A stretch of DNA of 64,000 bases from Branchiostoma lanceolatum (Eukaryota > Chordata > Leptocardii > Amphioxiformes > Branchiostomatidae): the NCBI RefSeq assembly GCF_035083965.1, contig NC_089732.1, positions 15,197,424-15,261,423 on the forward strand. The letters are read 5' to 3'. The position numbers were made by a program, and so were the translations under genes. Below, in pieces: positions 45,301 to 55,083 of the stretch. The stretch's first letter is position 1; each line of letters opens with the position of its first letter. Below the pieces are notes generated by a model that saw only the letters and a list, made by a program, of their open reading frames with translations, was not told the origin of the DNA and did not search any database.

Positions 45301-45417
45301 GTTCACTACCGTCTGAACCTGTGCAGAATACCACCAGAGTTACCAACATGAGACAGTTCAGCAGCCCCCTCTACCGGGATCAAATCACTCTCCAGCCTAA
45401 GACCGAGGATAAGTCAG
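45301..45417 (+). CDS. Short exon preceding the kringle, phase 1 to 1
   Basis: After the acceptor TTAACCTTCAG the 117 nt read SLPSEPVQNTTRVTNMRQFS, then SPLYRDQITLQPKTEDKS, and end at a weak GTTGTT donor. It is hydrophilic, carries an N-glycosylation site (NTT) and matches no domain known to me. It looks like a linker between a signal peptide and the kringle. Both boundaries are phase 1, so it can accept the exon at 8642-8696 and donate to the kringle exon. The weak donor keeps confidence moderate. Confidence 0.55.
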
Positions 45418-45585
45418 GTTGTTGTTTTCTAATATTGTTTCCTCTTGATACGTTAACCTGATTCTATATGAAGTATTAGGATTTCCCCATACCCTGGTAT
45501 GTTATCGAACAAGTTTGAGTTTTACGTTTTAATATGTTCTTAACCTGCATGCGTAATAGTGATTTCTTTCTTTCTCATTTATCAG

Positions 45586-45831
45586 AATCAACAGGCTGCC
45601 AGGAAGGAAATGGAGCATCTTACAGAGGAACGGTCAATGTGACCGAAACAGGAAAGACGTGCCAACGCTGGGACAGTCAGACACCCCATGGACACTTTAT
45701 GACAGCTGATTATCCGTCATCCGGACTGGGCCGGAACTACTGCCGGAATCCGGACGGCTGGACCGGAGTTTGGTGCTACACCACGGATCCGGACATGAAG
45801 TGGGAGCTGTGTGACGTGCCAATTTGTGCCG
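45586..45831 (+). CDS. Kringle-domain exon
   Basis: A single exon of 246 nt, phase 1 to 1, between TTTATCAG and GTAATG. It reads CQEGNGASYRGTVNVTETGK, TCQRWDSQTPHGH, then YPSSGLGRNYCRNPDGWTGV and WCYTTDPDMKWELCDVPICA. All six kringle cysteines are present, with the hallmark N-Y-C-R-N-P-D-G, the tryptophans and the W-C-Y-T-x-D-P block. The protein is therefore extracellular. Kringles bind lysine side chains, lipids or other proteins in clotting proteases and many invertebrate mosaics. The remainder of the protein is not resolved beyond the damaged second kringle downstream. Confidence 0.95.
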
Positions 45832-46415
45832 GTAATGTCTGAACGTTTATTATAGCGTAAACGTAAGCTAGTACATGTATTGGCAGCTTTGGTGATGCTC
45901 CATGTCCATCTATTAATGATTTTGACGATTCGACTTCTCTGCCTTACTACACCGCTGTGTGTCACATTTGTAGATCTGGACACTGCACTGTAAACTTCTT
46001 ATGGCTCATTGTATAAACATCAGGAGGGATACCTGGCACATGTGTCATTGGCGTAGACATACTTTGGTCGACATGTATTGTTCACAATTAGTTGATTATA
46101 CATTGGATACATGCAGCTACTGATATCAGTAATGATAACTGTTGTTTTCTTGACATAAAGGTTTTTTTGTCTTAGACTGATCTGCAGATTTAGACCAGGG
46201 GTAAAACAGGTTGATCTTTTCTGTTATTGTTACCATCTAATATGCCCCGTCCCAACGGCCCCATGCACGCATGGCATTAGTGGATCACATGCCGGCGAAG
46301 ATACTAAAATGCAAGTTGATTATCTACGTCAAAGTACTTGTTGTTTTAAGTTATAACCTGCATTAATTTAGTAATACTGTTCACCTTCTTTCTCATGATC
46401 ATTCATTAAAATCAG

Positions 46416-46658
46416 GAGATTGCCAGGAGGGAAATGGAGCATCTTACCGGGGATCAGTCGCTGTGACCAAAACAGGCAAGACTTGTCAACGCTCGGACAG
46501 TCAGACACCTTATGATCACGACACGACACCTACTAGGTACCCGTCATCCGGACTGGAGCAGAACTACAGCCGGAATCCGGACGATGAATCATGAGTTTGG
46601 TGCTTCACCACGGATTATTACATGAGATGGGAGCTGTGTGACGTGCCAGTTTGTGCCG
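46416..46658 (+). pseudogene. Decayed duplicate kringle exon
   Basis: Near-copy of the exon at 45586-45831, with an intact acceptor (AAAATCAG) and donor (GTAAGG), 243 nt, phase 1 to 1. It still reads DCQEGNGASYRGSVAVTKTG at the start and WELCDVPVCA at the end. Three key features are lost: the Trp of Q-R-W-D is Ser (QRSDS), the Cys of N-Y-C-R-N is Ser (NYSRN), and an in-frame TGA follows PDDES. It cannot form a kringle or be read through. If spliced into the message it would truncate the protein. Confidence 0.9.
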
Positions 46659-46681
46659 GTAAGGTCTGAACGTTTATTATA

Positions 46682-47761
46682 CAGGGGTGCCTAATCTAAT
46701 TTTGTGAGATTCGCACGAATTTTATGAGAAATGCACGAATCACCATTCTCCAGGACAGTAGCTCTCCACTGAACGAGTTCATCGCCACACCTCAGGTCAA
46801 TTGCTAAAAACCTGCGTCATGGAAGCAGCTACCGGCCACTGACAAGGAGTAAATCCAGAGAAATGAACTCTCCTTCATTCCTGAGAATTAAAACTGCTCT
46901 ACCACACTGACTGTTGACACAAGTTCTTACTGTACTGTGTTACGGATGAACATTGAGCCACTAATGTAACTCAACGTCCTCGAACTGTCTAGTTCTTAAA
47001 GTTGTTAATGTATAAGGGAAACTTGAATTGCCACCTTATTTCAATTAATCTGTTCGTGCAATGTTATTTTAAACTCGCAATGTTATAGTCGATGTTTACA
47101 TAGTGAATTTAACAAATCATGAGCCCTTTGTAAATTATGACGCACTTCATGTGCATATTTCAATGAAAGTGTCACATGCAAAGTCATGAGAAATAAATTT
47201 AAACTGAATCTGAATTTGAATCTGCAAAAACGCACGAATCTTATTAAAAACGTGTAATCATTATGTGAATACGCACGAATTATATGTGACACGCAGTCTT
47301 TTTATCCGAACCGGCCAGCCGCTGCACGGATCGGGTGACAAAGTGGGATTTTCGAGATGGTGTCATCGAGAAGCGACGACAGAAAAACGATGTGACACGC
47401 CGAAATGGAGCAAAAGAATAGCTCACAGGCAATTTACTATGCCCTCGGGATGGTATGCACCGGTTTCATGATTTAAAATCAAAATATCGTGGATAGAAAC
47501 ACTAAGAAACGCCATTTTGCATAAAAAGACTACGTGTTTCCATAAAATCCGTGCGTTTTCCATAAAACCCGTGCCTATTCACATAAGGTCAGTGCGTATC
47601 GCATAGTGTGCGTGCGTTTTACATAAGATTCATGCGTATTCACATAGTGAATCGTGCGTTTTTCATAAGATTCGTGCGTTTTCGCATAGTATTCGTGCGT
47701 TTTTCATAAAATTCGTGCGAATCTCATAAAATTCGTGCGAATGCTTACTAATAGGCACCCC
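46682..47761. mobile_element. hAT-like non-autonomous TIR element in a kringle intron
   Basis: The left end CAGGGGTGCCTAATCTAA and the right end, inverted GGGGTGCCTATTAGTAA, lie between direct TATTATA copies at 46675-46681 and 47762-47768. The duplicate intron after the first kringle reads straight through the same site (GTTTATTATAGCGTAAA), giving the pre-insertion state. Near both ends, words such as TTCGTGCGTTTTTCATAA (right) and its inverse TATGAGAAATGCACGAA (left) are repeated many times. The CAGGGGTG terminus and 7-8 bp duplication suggest the hAT superfamily. No transposase. Confidence 0.8.
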
Positions 47762-47800
47762 TATTATAGCGTAAATGGAAGCTACATAATGTAGTACATG

Positions 47801-49957
47801 AACCTTGAACCTTGAACGAGGACATCTGTGATGTCATCTCAGGAGACAATGAGTCCTTCTGCTCCACTCAGTCCGGTCTTCCATTAGCGATCTCAGCTCT
47901 GTTGTTGAGATGTCACTGAGCCCAGCATCCCTTTTTAGATTGTCAATGAGGGTTGTGCGTCTCCTGCCCCTTTTCCTCCTTCCCTCTGTTGGCTCCCAGA
48001 GGATAAGCTGGCTGGCTGTCAGCTCGGTATGCCGGACGCAGTGTCCAGCCAGTGCCATCCTTCGGTGCCTTATCTTCTGGGAGAGTCTGGGAAGATCGCC
48101 GTAGAGTACGGAGTTTGTTATACGGTCCTCCCAGGTGACATTCAGCACTTTTCGGAGCATCCGAGTGTACATCCCGTCGAGTGACCTCTCGTTCTGTACC
48201 GTCAGAGTCCAGGTCTCCGAGCCATACAACAGCACACACTCGACAGTTGAGACGAAAAGTCTTCGCTTGAGTTTGTTGTCCATGTTGGACTCCCAAACTC
48301 TTCTCATGCTGTGTAGGGTGCTCCAGGCAAGGGCTCGTCTTACTCTGATGTCATGCGCTGTTGAGGCAATCCATCCGCCCAAATATCTGAAGTCTTTGAC
48401 AACCTCAAGCTGTGTACCATCCAGGGAAGTTACTTTCTCGTCGGTCGTGTTGTAGGCCATGACTTTGGTCTTTTTGGCATTCAACTGTAGGCCGATCCTT
48501 CTACAGTGTCGTTCCACCTCTGCTAGGAGGATACAGGCTCTTTCTGCTGTATCGGAGATCAGCGCAAGGTCGTCTGCAAAGTCAAAGTCTGTCACTGTTC
48601 TTGCTGGGACTCGACGGCTAGCTCTTCTCTTGAGGGTAAACCCCAGTTGTTCTTCCCTTCCATCGATGGCACATCTGAGAGCGTAGTCAAGTGCCACGAC
48701 AAACAAGAAAGGTGCCAGCGTGTCCCCTTGCAGCACACCTGCCAGGATTTGGAAGGTCTCAGTATCTCCGTCTGGAGTCCTGACTTTGGCCCATGTCTGT
48801 GAGTAGGTTGCTCCTATTGCTGTCACCAGTTTCTCAGGCACTCCGTAAGCTTGCAGGATGTTCATGAGCTTTCCACGGTGGATTGAGTCGAATGCCTTTC
48901 GAAAATCGACAAACGACATGACGCAGCTAAGGTTGTTGGACGTAACCCCTTCAAGCAGTCGCCTGATTGCCACTATCTGACCCACGGTGGATCTCCGTTG
49001 TCTGAAACCATTTTGTGAGTTTCTCAGCAATGGGTCCAGTACGGGTCTCAGTCGGTTGAGTAGCATCCTATTATAGAGTTTCAGCACAAGAGATATCAAG
49101 CTGATGCCCCTGTAGTTATCTGGTTTTGTCAGATCTCCTGATTTCGGGACAGGGACAATGATGAGCGTCCTCCAGCTCTCCGGTATCTCCCCGGTAGAGA
49201 AAGCCTTGTTGATGAAGCCCAAGACTATGTCATCAAGCCCTGCGTACTTGAGAAACTCAGGGGTTATGCCATCATCTCCACATGCCTTCCCACATAGGAT
49301 GGACTTCTTGGCTGTTGCATACTCTGCTTCCGAAAAGGTTTCGTCAGAGATGTCAAGCGTTTCGTAGACTGGGTTGATTGGCGTGTCCTCCTCGCTTATC
49401 TCTGGAGGGCTGCTCAACAGGCTGCTGAAGTGTGTATACCAGAGAGATACACGTTCTTCGGGACTACTTGCTCTGAGCTTGGATGTTTGTGAACTACTCC
49501 GACCTGTGATGTCGTTGATCAACTTCCAGGCCGTGCCAAGTTTCGAGCCCTTGTGTGCTCTCTCCACTTCTTCAATCTTGCCCGTTAGCTCCTCTTGGTC
49601 TATGATAGCGTAGGTGCCATACAGTTCCTGTTTTTTCTCCTTGTACTTCTCTCGAAGCAGTTTGCTCTTGTTCCCAGACAAGTACTCCTGGTACGCCTTC
49701 TCAACCTCCTCTCTCACTGCACAGACTCTTGGGTCTAGGCACTTGATCCTTTTCTTTTGTCTTGGCACTTTTCTCAGACACTCTTCAGCAGTTGCGACGT
49801 TGGCTGAGATGAACTTATCATAGTCTGGTGTCTGCCCCTCATCATCCTCCAGCTGAAGAGCCTGATAGCGGTTCCTCACCTCAACAGCATAGTGCTCTTG
49901 GAGGTCCTTGTCCTTGTAGTACATGTATTTGTAACTTCTGTGTGAATGCTCTTCTTC
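47801..49957 (-). mobile_element. RTE-like LINE, 5'-truncated with an intact RT frame
   Basis: A 708-codon uninterrupted minus-strand frame (49960-47834) covers a basic linker, then RT blocks IIVPVPKSGDLTKPDNYRGI, FRQRRSTVGQIVAIRRLLEG, SFVDFRKAFDSIHRGKL, GVLQGDTLAPFLFVVALDYA and DFDFADDLALIS (catalytic F-A-D-D). The C-terminal tail includes LYGSETWTLT, RHRRMALAGHCVRH and RRKRGRRRTTLIDNLKRDAG. The 5' endonuclease is missing. The 3' end shows GTTCAAGGTTCAAGGTTCAT, short repeats typical of RTE-type tails. CATG flanks both sides, and the duplicate intron after kringle 1 gives the empty site. The first ATG of the frame lies in the right-hand CATG flank, outside the element. Confidence 0.85.
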
Positions 49958-50579
49958 CATGTAACTATAGTTACATCTATACTAATGAATATGAAAATTC
50001 TACTTCTCTCCCTTACCGTTGTGTGTCATATTGGTAAATCTCGACACTACACTGTAAATTTTCCATTGCTCATTATATAAACATCAGGAGGGATACCTGA
50101 CTCATGGGTCATTGGCTTGGTCGATAAATATTGCTCGCAATTAGTTGATGAATGACCCATTAACAGCCGTATTGTCGTGATATTTTTTTGTGTGCTTATT
50201 CAAGAATTCATACTTATAGGATTCGGAGAATATCTGAATGTTAACAAGATTGAATATGAATTGCAAATAGTAGCCTAATTGCTCAAAAAATGCTAGAATA
50301 GCCTTTTTTGTTATGATAACAATGTCATACTTCTGTTTTTAGGTAAAGAAGATGATCAACTGATGCAATTTATGCAAATTATGACCTTTGCATGATAAAT
50401 GAGAAACACTCACATTATACATCAGTCCAAAGGGTTGAAATTATTTGGCGAAGGTATGAGGTCGTGGACTATCGATAACAAAAAATAGGGTCAGGGAGCA
50501 CATCTTTCAGCCCAGGTCCCAGGGCAACTCTTGAATAGTAAGTATACAGGATATAGGATGTTCTTTGTACACAACCAGG

Positions 50580-51097
50580 TATAGTTATCACCTGCTAACG
50601 TTTCAATGTCTATCAGACACCTTCTTCAGAGCTTCTGACTGGAGTGCTGTTTCTCACCGCTATAAGTAGCCGATGTAGGTGGCGCTTTTGCGGTGAGAAC
50701 ACTGTCCCAAATGCGGCCGAGTTTGTATCCCCCCTCGTCTCGGTTCATCACCGGTGTTGTCTTCCTTATCCAGACCGCCTCCTTAATCCACCGGGTGCGT
50801 CTGTTGTCCTCTCTGTCGATGACCTTGGCCCCCTCCCAGTCAATAATGCAATTGTGTCTGGCAATGTGGTCGGTGATTGCCGATTTCTTGTCTACTTGTT
50901 GTGCTTGTCTTTTCTGTGACCTTGTGTACTTTACCACTTCAATGCTGTCGGCTTCTTTCTTGTGTTCGTCCAATCTAGTCCCAAAGGTCCTTCCTGTTTC
51001 ACCTATGTAGACTTCGTTGCAGCTCTTACATGGAATTCTGTACACACAATCAGTGTTCTCATCGCAAAAGCGCCACCTACATCGGCTACTTACCATG
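50580..51097 (-). mobile_element. GIY-YIG end of a Penelope-like element with an inverted copy of its own terminus
   Basis: A 156-codon minus-strand frame (51096-50626) contains DCVYRIPCKSCNEVYIGETG and RTFGTRLDEHKKEAD, then AITDHIARHNCIIDWEGAKV and TTPVMNRDEGGYKLGRIWDS. This is a complete-looking GIY-YIG nuclease domain with the zinc-finger-like CxxC insert of Penelope-type elements. The RT part is absent. The first residues (VSSRCRWRFCDEN) are not normal for the family. They are the inverse of sequence at the other end: 51051-51092 pairs with 50663-50704 with one mismatch in 42. A tail beyond the stop encodes the usual post-stop sequence. Confidence 0.85.
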
Positions 51098-51576
51098 TAT
51101 TATAATTAACACCATCACAACATTGTGGTAATATTTACTGCTGTATAGTGCCCTTGGACCAAAAGTTTCTACATGTTCTAAATATTCTACTAAACTAATG
51201 AAAGCCTTTGTGGCCAGCTCTTCGTCTAAACGCTATCAGATATAATTATTTCAAATACAGAGGTTTAAAATAGAAAGTAACATTATACTGTCTGAAAAAC
51301 TCCCATGATGGCACGCCACATTTAAATCGTAAGTAGTATATGCCATGGAACTGCATGTGTATAATCGTCCTCTCCCCATTCTATGACTACATTTGAGTTT
51401 TTATGTGCATTGTTTGTTAAAGGAAAGCTTCACACAAAATTGAAAATCCTTCTATGCTATGCTTAATATATTCCAAAGTAAAATTCTTACTTCAAGTTGT
51501 TTCACATAAGTCCGTCATAGTTCTGGGATTTTCCACAGTTTGCAACTTATTCCGTGCTGACGCCTTCTCGCCTGAT

Positions 51577-51692
51577 GATTGAATTATATGACGTCAGTGT
51601 TTCAAACTATTTACCTGATGATTGTATTATATGACGTCAGTGTTCTAAAATCCAATCATGAGGTGAAGAACACTGACGTCATATAATTCAAT
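51577..51692. repeat. Inverted and direct repeat cluster with TGACGTCA palindromes
   Basis: GATTGAATTATATGACGTCA at 51577 is repeated directly at 51620 and inverted at 51667-51692. Each copy contains ATGACGTCA(G), the full CRE-type palindrome. Probably a small MITE; regulatory use is unproven. Confidence 0.65.
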
Positions 51693-51848
51693 AGCTGCCA
51701 TAGAGAGTGCCGCCACTGTAAGGGAGCGACCTAATTAAGCCAAGCCCGTAAACCTACCCCCGAGCGAGTTTATCTGTCTGGGCGGGCGGCCACCACTCCC
51801 AGCACGATAGAGATACCTGGAGCTCACTATAATTTGGTAAGTTTGTCC

Positions 51849-51849
<1 letters not shown>

Positions 51850-51904
<55 letters not shown>

Positions 51905-51936
51905 GCTCTCTCTCTCTAGCTCTCTCTCTCTCTCTT
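51850..51936. repeat. CT microsatellite
   Basis: Long CT run of about 50 bases, then two further CT blocks separated by AG. It lies just after a TTGGTAAGT donor-like site at about 51838. Confidence 0.95.
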
Positions 51937-52254
51937 TCCCTGTGTGTGTGTGGTTGTTTATTAATTCATAAAAATAGTCAGCCTAGTAACCAATTTTCAT
52001 TGAGGTCATGAAGAGAGAGGTAAAGATCAGACAAATTATAGCAAAGATACAAATTGTACATAACTGTGTGTGTTTGTGTGTCCGTGTCTGTATATCCCTA
52101 GCTTTATGCTTTCTGTTTATCTGTCTGACTGTCTGTCTATCTGTCTGTTTGTCTTTCAGTTTCTCTGTACATGTCTACGGGTAATGCTCCACTTATCTTT
52201 CTTACTGATGTAAAGATGTGAGAACGTTGTGTAAATTTTGTTTTTCTTTCCAAG

Positions 52255-52470
52255 ATCCCGTCCAAGACCAAGTTCTACGTCATCTCACGCATGAGCAGTG
52301 CCAGCATCGTGCTGGTTGTCAAGGGCGACGCCACCGGCACCAACGTCACCGCCGGGAAACCAATCAGCTTCAAGCGCGGGGCCGTCATCTTCATCTCAGC
52401 CAATCAGGACGTGAGTCTGAAGATCAGCTCCAATGGCCTCCTCATGTTCCGCGCTTACTGCCCTGTCTAA
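52255..52470 (+). CDS. MPI: Final exon of mannose-6-phosphate isomerase
   Basis: After the acceptor TTTCTTTCCAAG a phase-0 frame reads IPSKTKFYVISRMSSASIVL, then VVKGDATGTNVTAGKPISFK, then RGAVIFISANQDVSLKISSN and GLLMFRAYCPV with a TAA stop. This matches the C-terminal beta-barrel of type I phosphomannose isomerase (S-A-S-I-x-L-V-x-x-G, then R-G-x-x-x-F-I-x-A-N and a terminal F-R-A-x-C). That zinc enzyme interconverts fructose-6-P and mannose-6-P in the cytosol for glycosylation. The catalytic residues lie in earlier exons, which I could not find upstream in this window; mobile elements fill that space. It may be the true last exon with distant partners, or a partial duplicate. Confidence 0.8.
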   Translation: MPSKTKFYVISRMSSASIVLVVKGDATGTNVTAGKPISFKRGAVIFISANQDVSLKISSNGLLMFRAYCPV

Positions 52471-52649
52471 CACAATCTGTTTACACAATCTCTAGCTAGT
52501 CTCTACCAGACTAATCGACAGTGTGTGTGTGTAGTTTGCATAATTAATGAGGAAAGTTTATAAATTCGCTGCATTGCATGATAGGACTATCTAACATGTG
52601 GCACCTAACACATGTCAGTTGACACACTGGGCCAACTATTCCAATGGTG

Positions 52650-53049
52650 GTAGGGCCTGTCCCCAGGGATCTCCAGAAAGTGCGAAATGGAACGAAATGG
52701 AATAAAATGGAACGAAATAGAACAAACTAAATCATGTGTAACACTAGAAAGGCCGTCAGCATATTTTGCCCATACTCCTCCCCATGCAAAAAATAGACTG
52801 AATGTTGAATCAAAGCGAACAGACGGTCGGAAGACAAAAAAAAGTGTGCTACTAGAAAGGCCGTCATCTGTTCCTTGTATTTCGCTATCTACTGGTATCT
52901 CATTAAATTTTCATAATTTTACATATGTTTTAGTTCGTTCCATTTCGTTCCATTTCGTTCTATTTCGTTCCATTTCGTACCATTGCGTTCCATTTCGTTC
53001 CATTTCATCCATTTCGTTCTATTTCGCACTTTCTGGGGACCGGCCCTAC
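52650..53049. mobile_element. Foldback element with GGAACGAAAT-type repeats in its arms
   Basis: The left arm starts GTAGGGCCTGTCCCCAGG, then AGAAAGTGCGAAATGGAACG, and runs into repeated GGAACGAAAT words. The right arm is the inverse and ends GGGGACCGGCCCTAC. AATGGT(G/C) flanks both sides (52643 and 53050). The centre holds two direct CTAGAAAGGCCGTCA copies. No coding capacity; the open frames over the arms are artefacts. Confidence 0.8.
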
Positions 53050-53722
53050 AATGGTCAAAACACAAAGGGATAGTCAGAACCTTTATACAACTTGGTGGAA
53101 ACAGGAGTTTCACTTAGAGTCTTACTGGGTATGTGTTGTCTCAAAGACCTCTCACCACCAGCAGCATTGAACAACATGAAGGTTTACATTTTGGCGAAGG
53201 GATGGGTTCGTTGAACTCTTGTTATAAAATACTTGCCCGCGCAAATGATTATCATTCCTACATTGCGTCATCCGATGTTTATAACAAGTTGGTGTAAAAA
53301 CTTCATTTGGGTCATGAGTCACTATTTCAATTGTCTTGTCATTAAATTGTATGCTGTCTTCTTGAGCCTGTGTACATGATTGTTGTTTGATTCTAAAAAA
53401 TTGTAACATGTGTTTGTATTTGTGTATGTGTGCCCGTCCGTAATATAAACAAACTATACTTCAATTCAGGGTGAGAGACACAGGTTCTCCCACTGCATAT
53501 GATGGTTTGTAATGTGTAATAAATAATGGATAAAATGATATATGCTGACCGACGTTACCAGCCAACTATTTACCCCATTCCGCCTAACTTTACTATCCAT
53601 ACCCCTGTAAGAAGACCCGGTGGAGAGTAATATCTACCTGTGATGGGCTGATTGAGCCGGTTGTGGACGTTCACCTCTATCATTGGAGACTGACTTAGAA
53701 AATGAGAAGTACCAATTAAGGG

Positions 53723-53886
53723 TTAATTACCCGCCCCGAGGTGTATATGGTGTCATAACGCCTGGTCATGTGCTAAAACCATCGAATAAAACCACCGAGT
53801 GAGCCAAGGTGGTTTTATGAGGTGGTTATAGCACATGACCAGGCGTTATGACACCATATACACCGAGGAACAGGCGGGTCATTAAC
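53723..53886. repeat. Large hairpin, about 60-bp arms
   Basis: TTAATTACCCGCC, then GGTGTATATGGTGTCATAAC and GCCTGGTCATGTGCTA on the left are answered on the right by the inverses, ending GGCGGGTCATTAA. The loop contains a further TAAAACCACC/GGTGGTTTTA stem. Likely one end of a foldback or a MITE. Confidence 0.85.
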
Positions 53887-53888
53887 GT

Positions 53889-55083
53889 TATTATCACATA
53901 GCCTATCCAAACTGACCCATATAAGAGAGACAAATCCCTGTATATTCTTTATTTAATACTATACATGTAAAATCAATACATTGTACATATGATCTTCATA
54001 TAATCCAATGTAAACAAGCGGTAACTTGTCTTATTGTTGTGGACACGTAGACTTCATATCGGGCGGTATCAATGTTAAAGTTCTGTCCAATCGTCACAAT
54101 TCCTGACGCCCGATTGTTAAACGCTTAGTTGGCTGGGGTAAGAACAATCGTGCATGTTTACGTCCCATTTCTTTGTAGTTTCCCCGGATAATATTTGCTC
54201 AAGCCGGAAAAAAATCCCACAGAAGTGAATACGTATCTGGATGAGATCGTTGTAGGTGGGAACTTGTAAGAGTTTTGGCGATTTTGACCGTAATTTTTTC
54301 GATGCCAGCACATCGGTTTGGGGAGCTTACGTGACGTGGGCCATGGGGAGGGGGGCGTGTTTAGTGCGTGTCACGTTTGTTATGAACACGGCGACATCAC
54401 TTTGCCGGCAATATTTTTAATTTTCACCAGGTAAAACCCCTCAGAAACGTGAACATGCCTTCCTGGGGTTCCCCTGGGTAAAAACTGAGGAGGGTTTCGG
54501 CGGCTTCATGGGCGATTTCTTTGTCTGCCAAGATTAGCTTGGGGAAATAGCCTGGAATCAAAACCTATTTTCGCTCCCGAGTCTCCTCTCCGCAAATTTG
54601 CGTCAGTTTCTCGACCCTCAACTCCTGCTTGTTCCTGGGTGTCTTCCCTAGCTTCCCATGACCCGAAAACTGACTCTTAGTCGGCGTCTGACAGTTCCTC
54701 GACGAAAAACTGTGGTACTCAGCTCCGTCCATGACGATCGAATTCGAACGGGTTCCAAAGGCGGGACAAGGTGAAATCCGTCGATCCACTTACGGGGGTG
54801 TGAAAAATATTGTTTTTTTGTCATTCCATTTAAATTTCACTTGAATTGAAAATTGTTCCTTTTATTTATGTATTTTAAGACGGTTTTGTGAATTTTAGAC
54901 GATAAAGATTTTTAAAACAATGTTAAGAAAAAGATTCATAAAAAAGATACCCCCTCTACAAAATGGAATGTTTGTTTTATGACGTCATAAGTGGTGTGTT
55001 ATGACCCGGGTGTGTTATGGCCCCATAACACATGGGCAATGGAGGCTTCTGATTGGTTGACGTCATCTAGCTATGTGATAATA
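53889..55083. mobile_element. Possible TIR element
   Basis: TATTATCACATAGC at 53889 recurs inverted at 55070-55083. An inner palindrome TGTGTTATGGCCCCATAACACA lies at about 55010. Two short minus-strand frames (54117-54311 and 54565-54789) have protein-like composition but no recognised motif. The ends are short and the call is tentative. Confidence 0.4.

Noticed and set aside
49158..50037. Plus-strand open frames opposite the RTE-like LINE
   Set aside because: Shadows of the 708-codon minus-strand RT frame.
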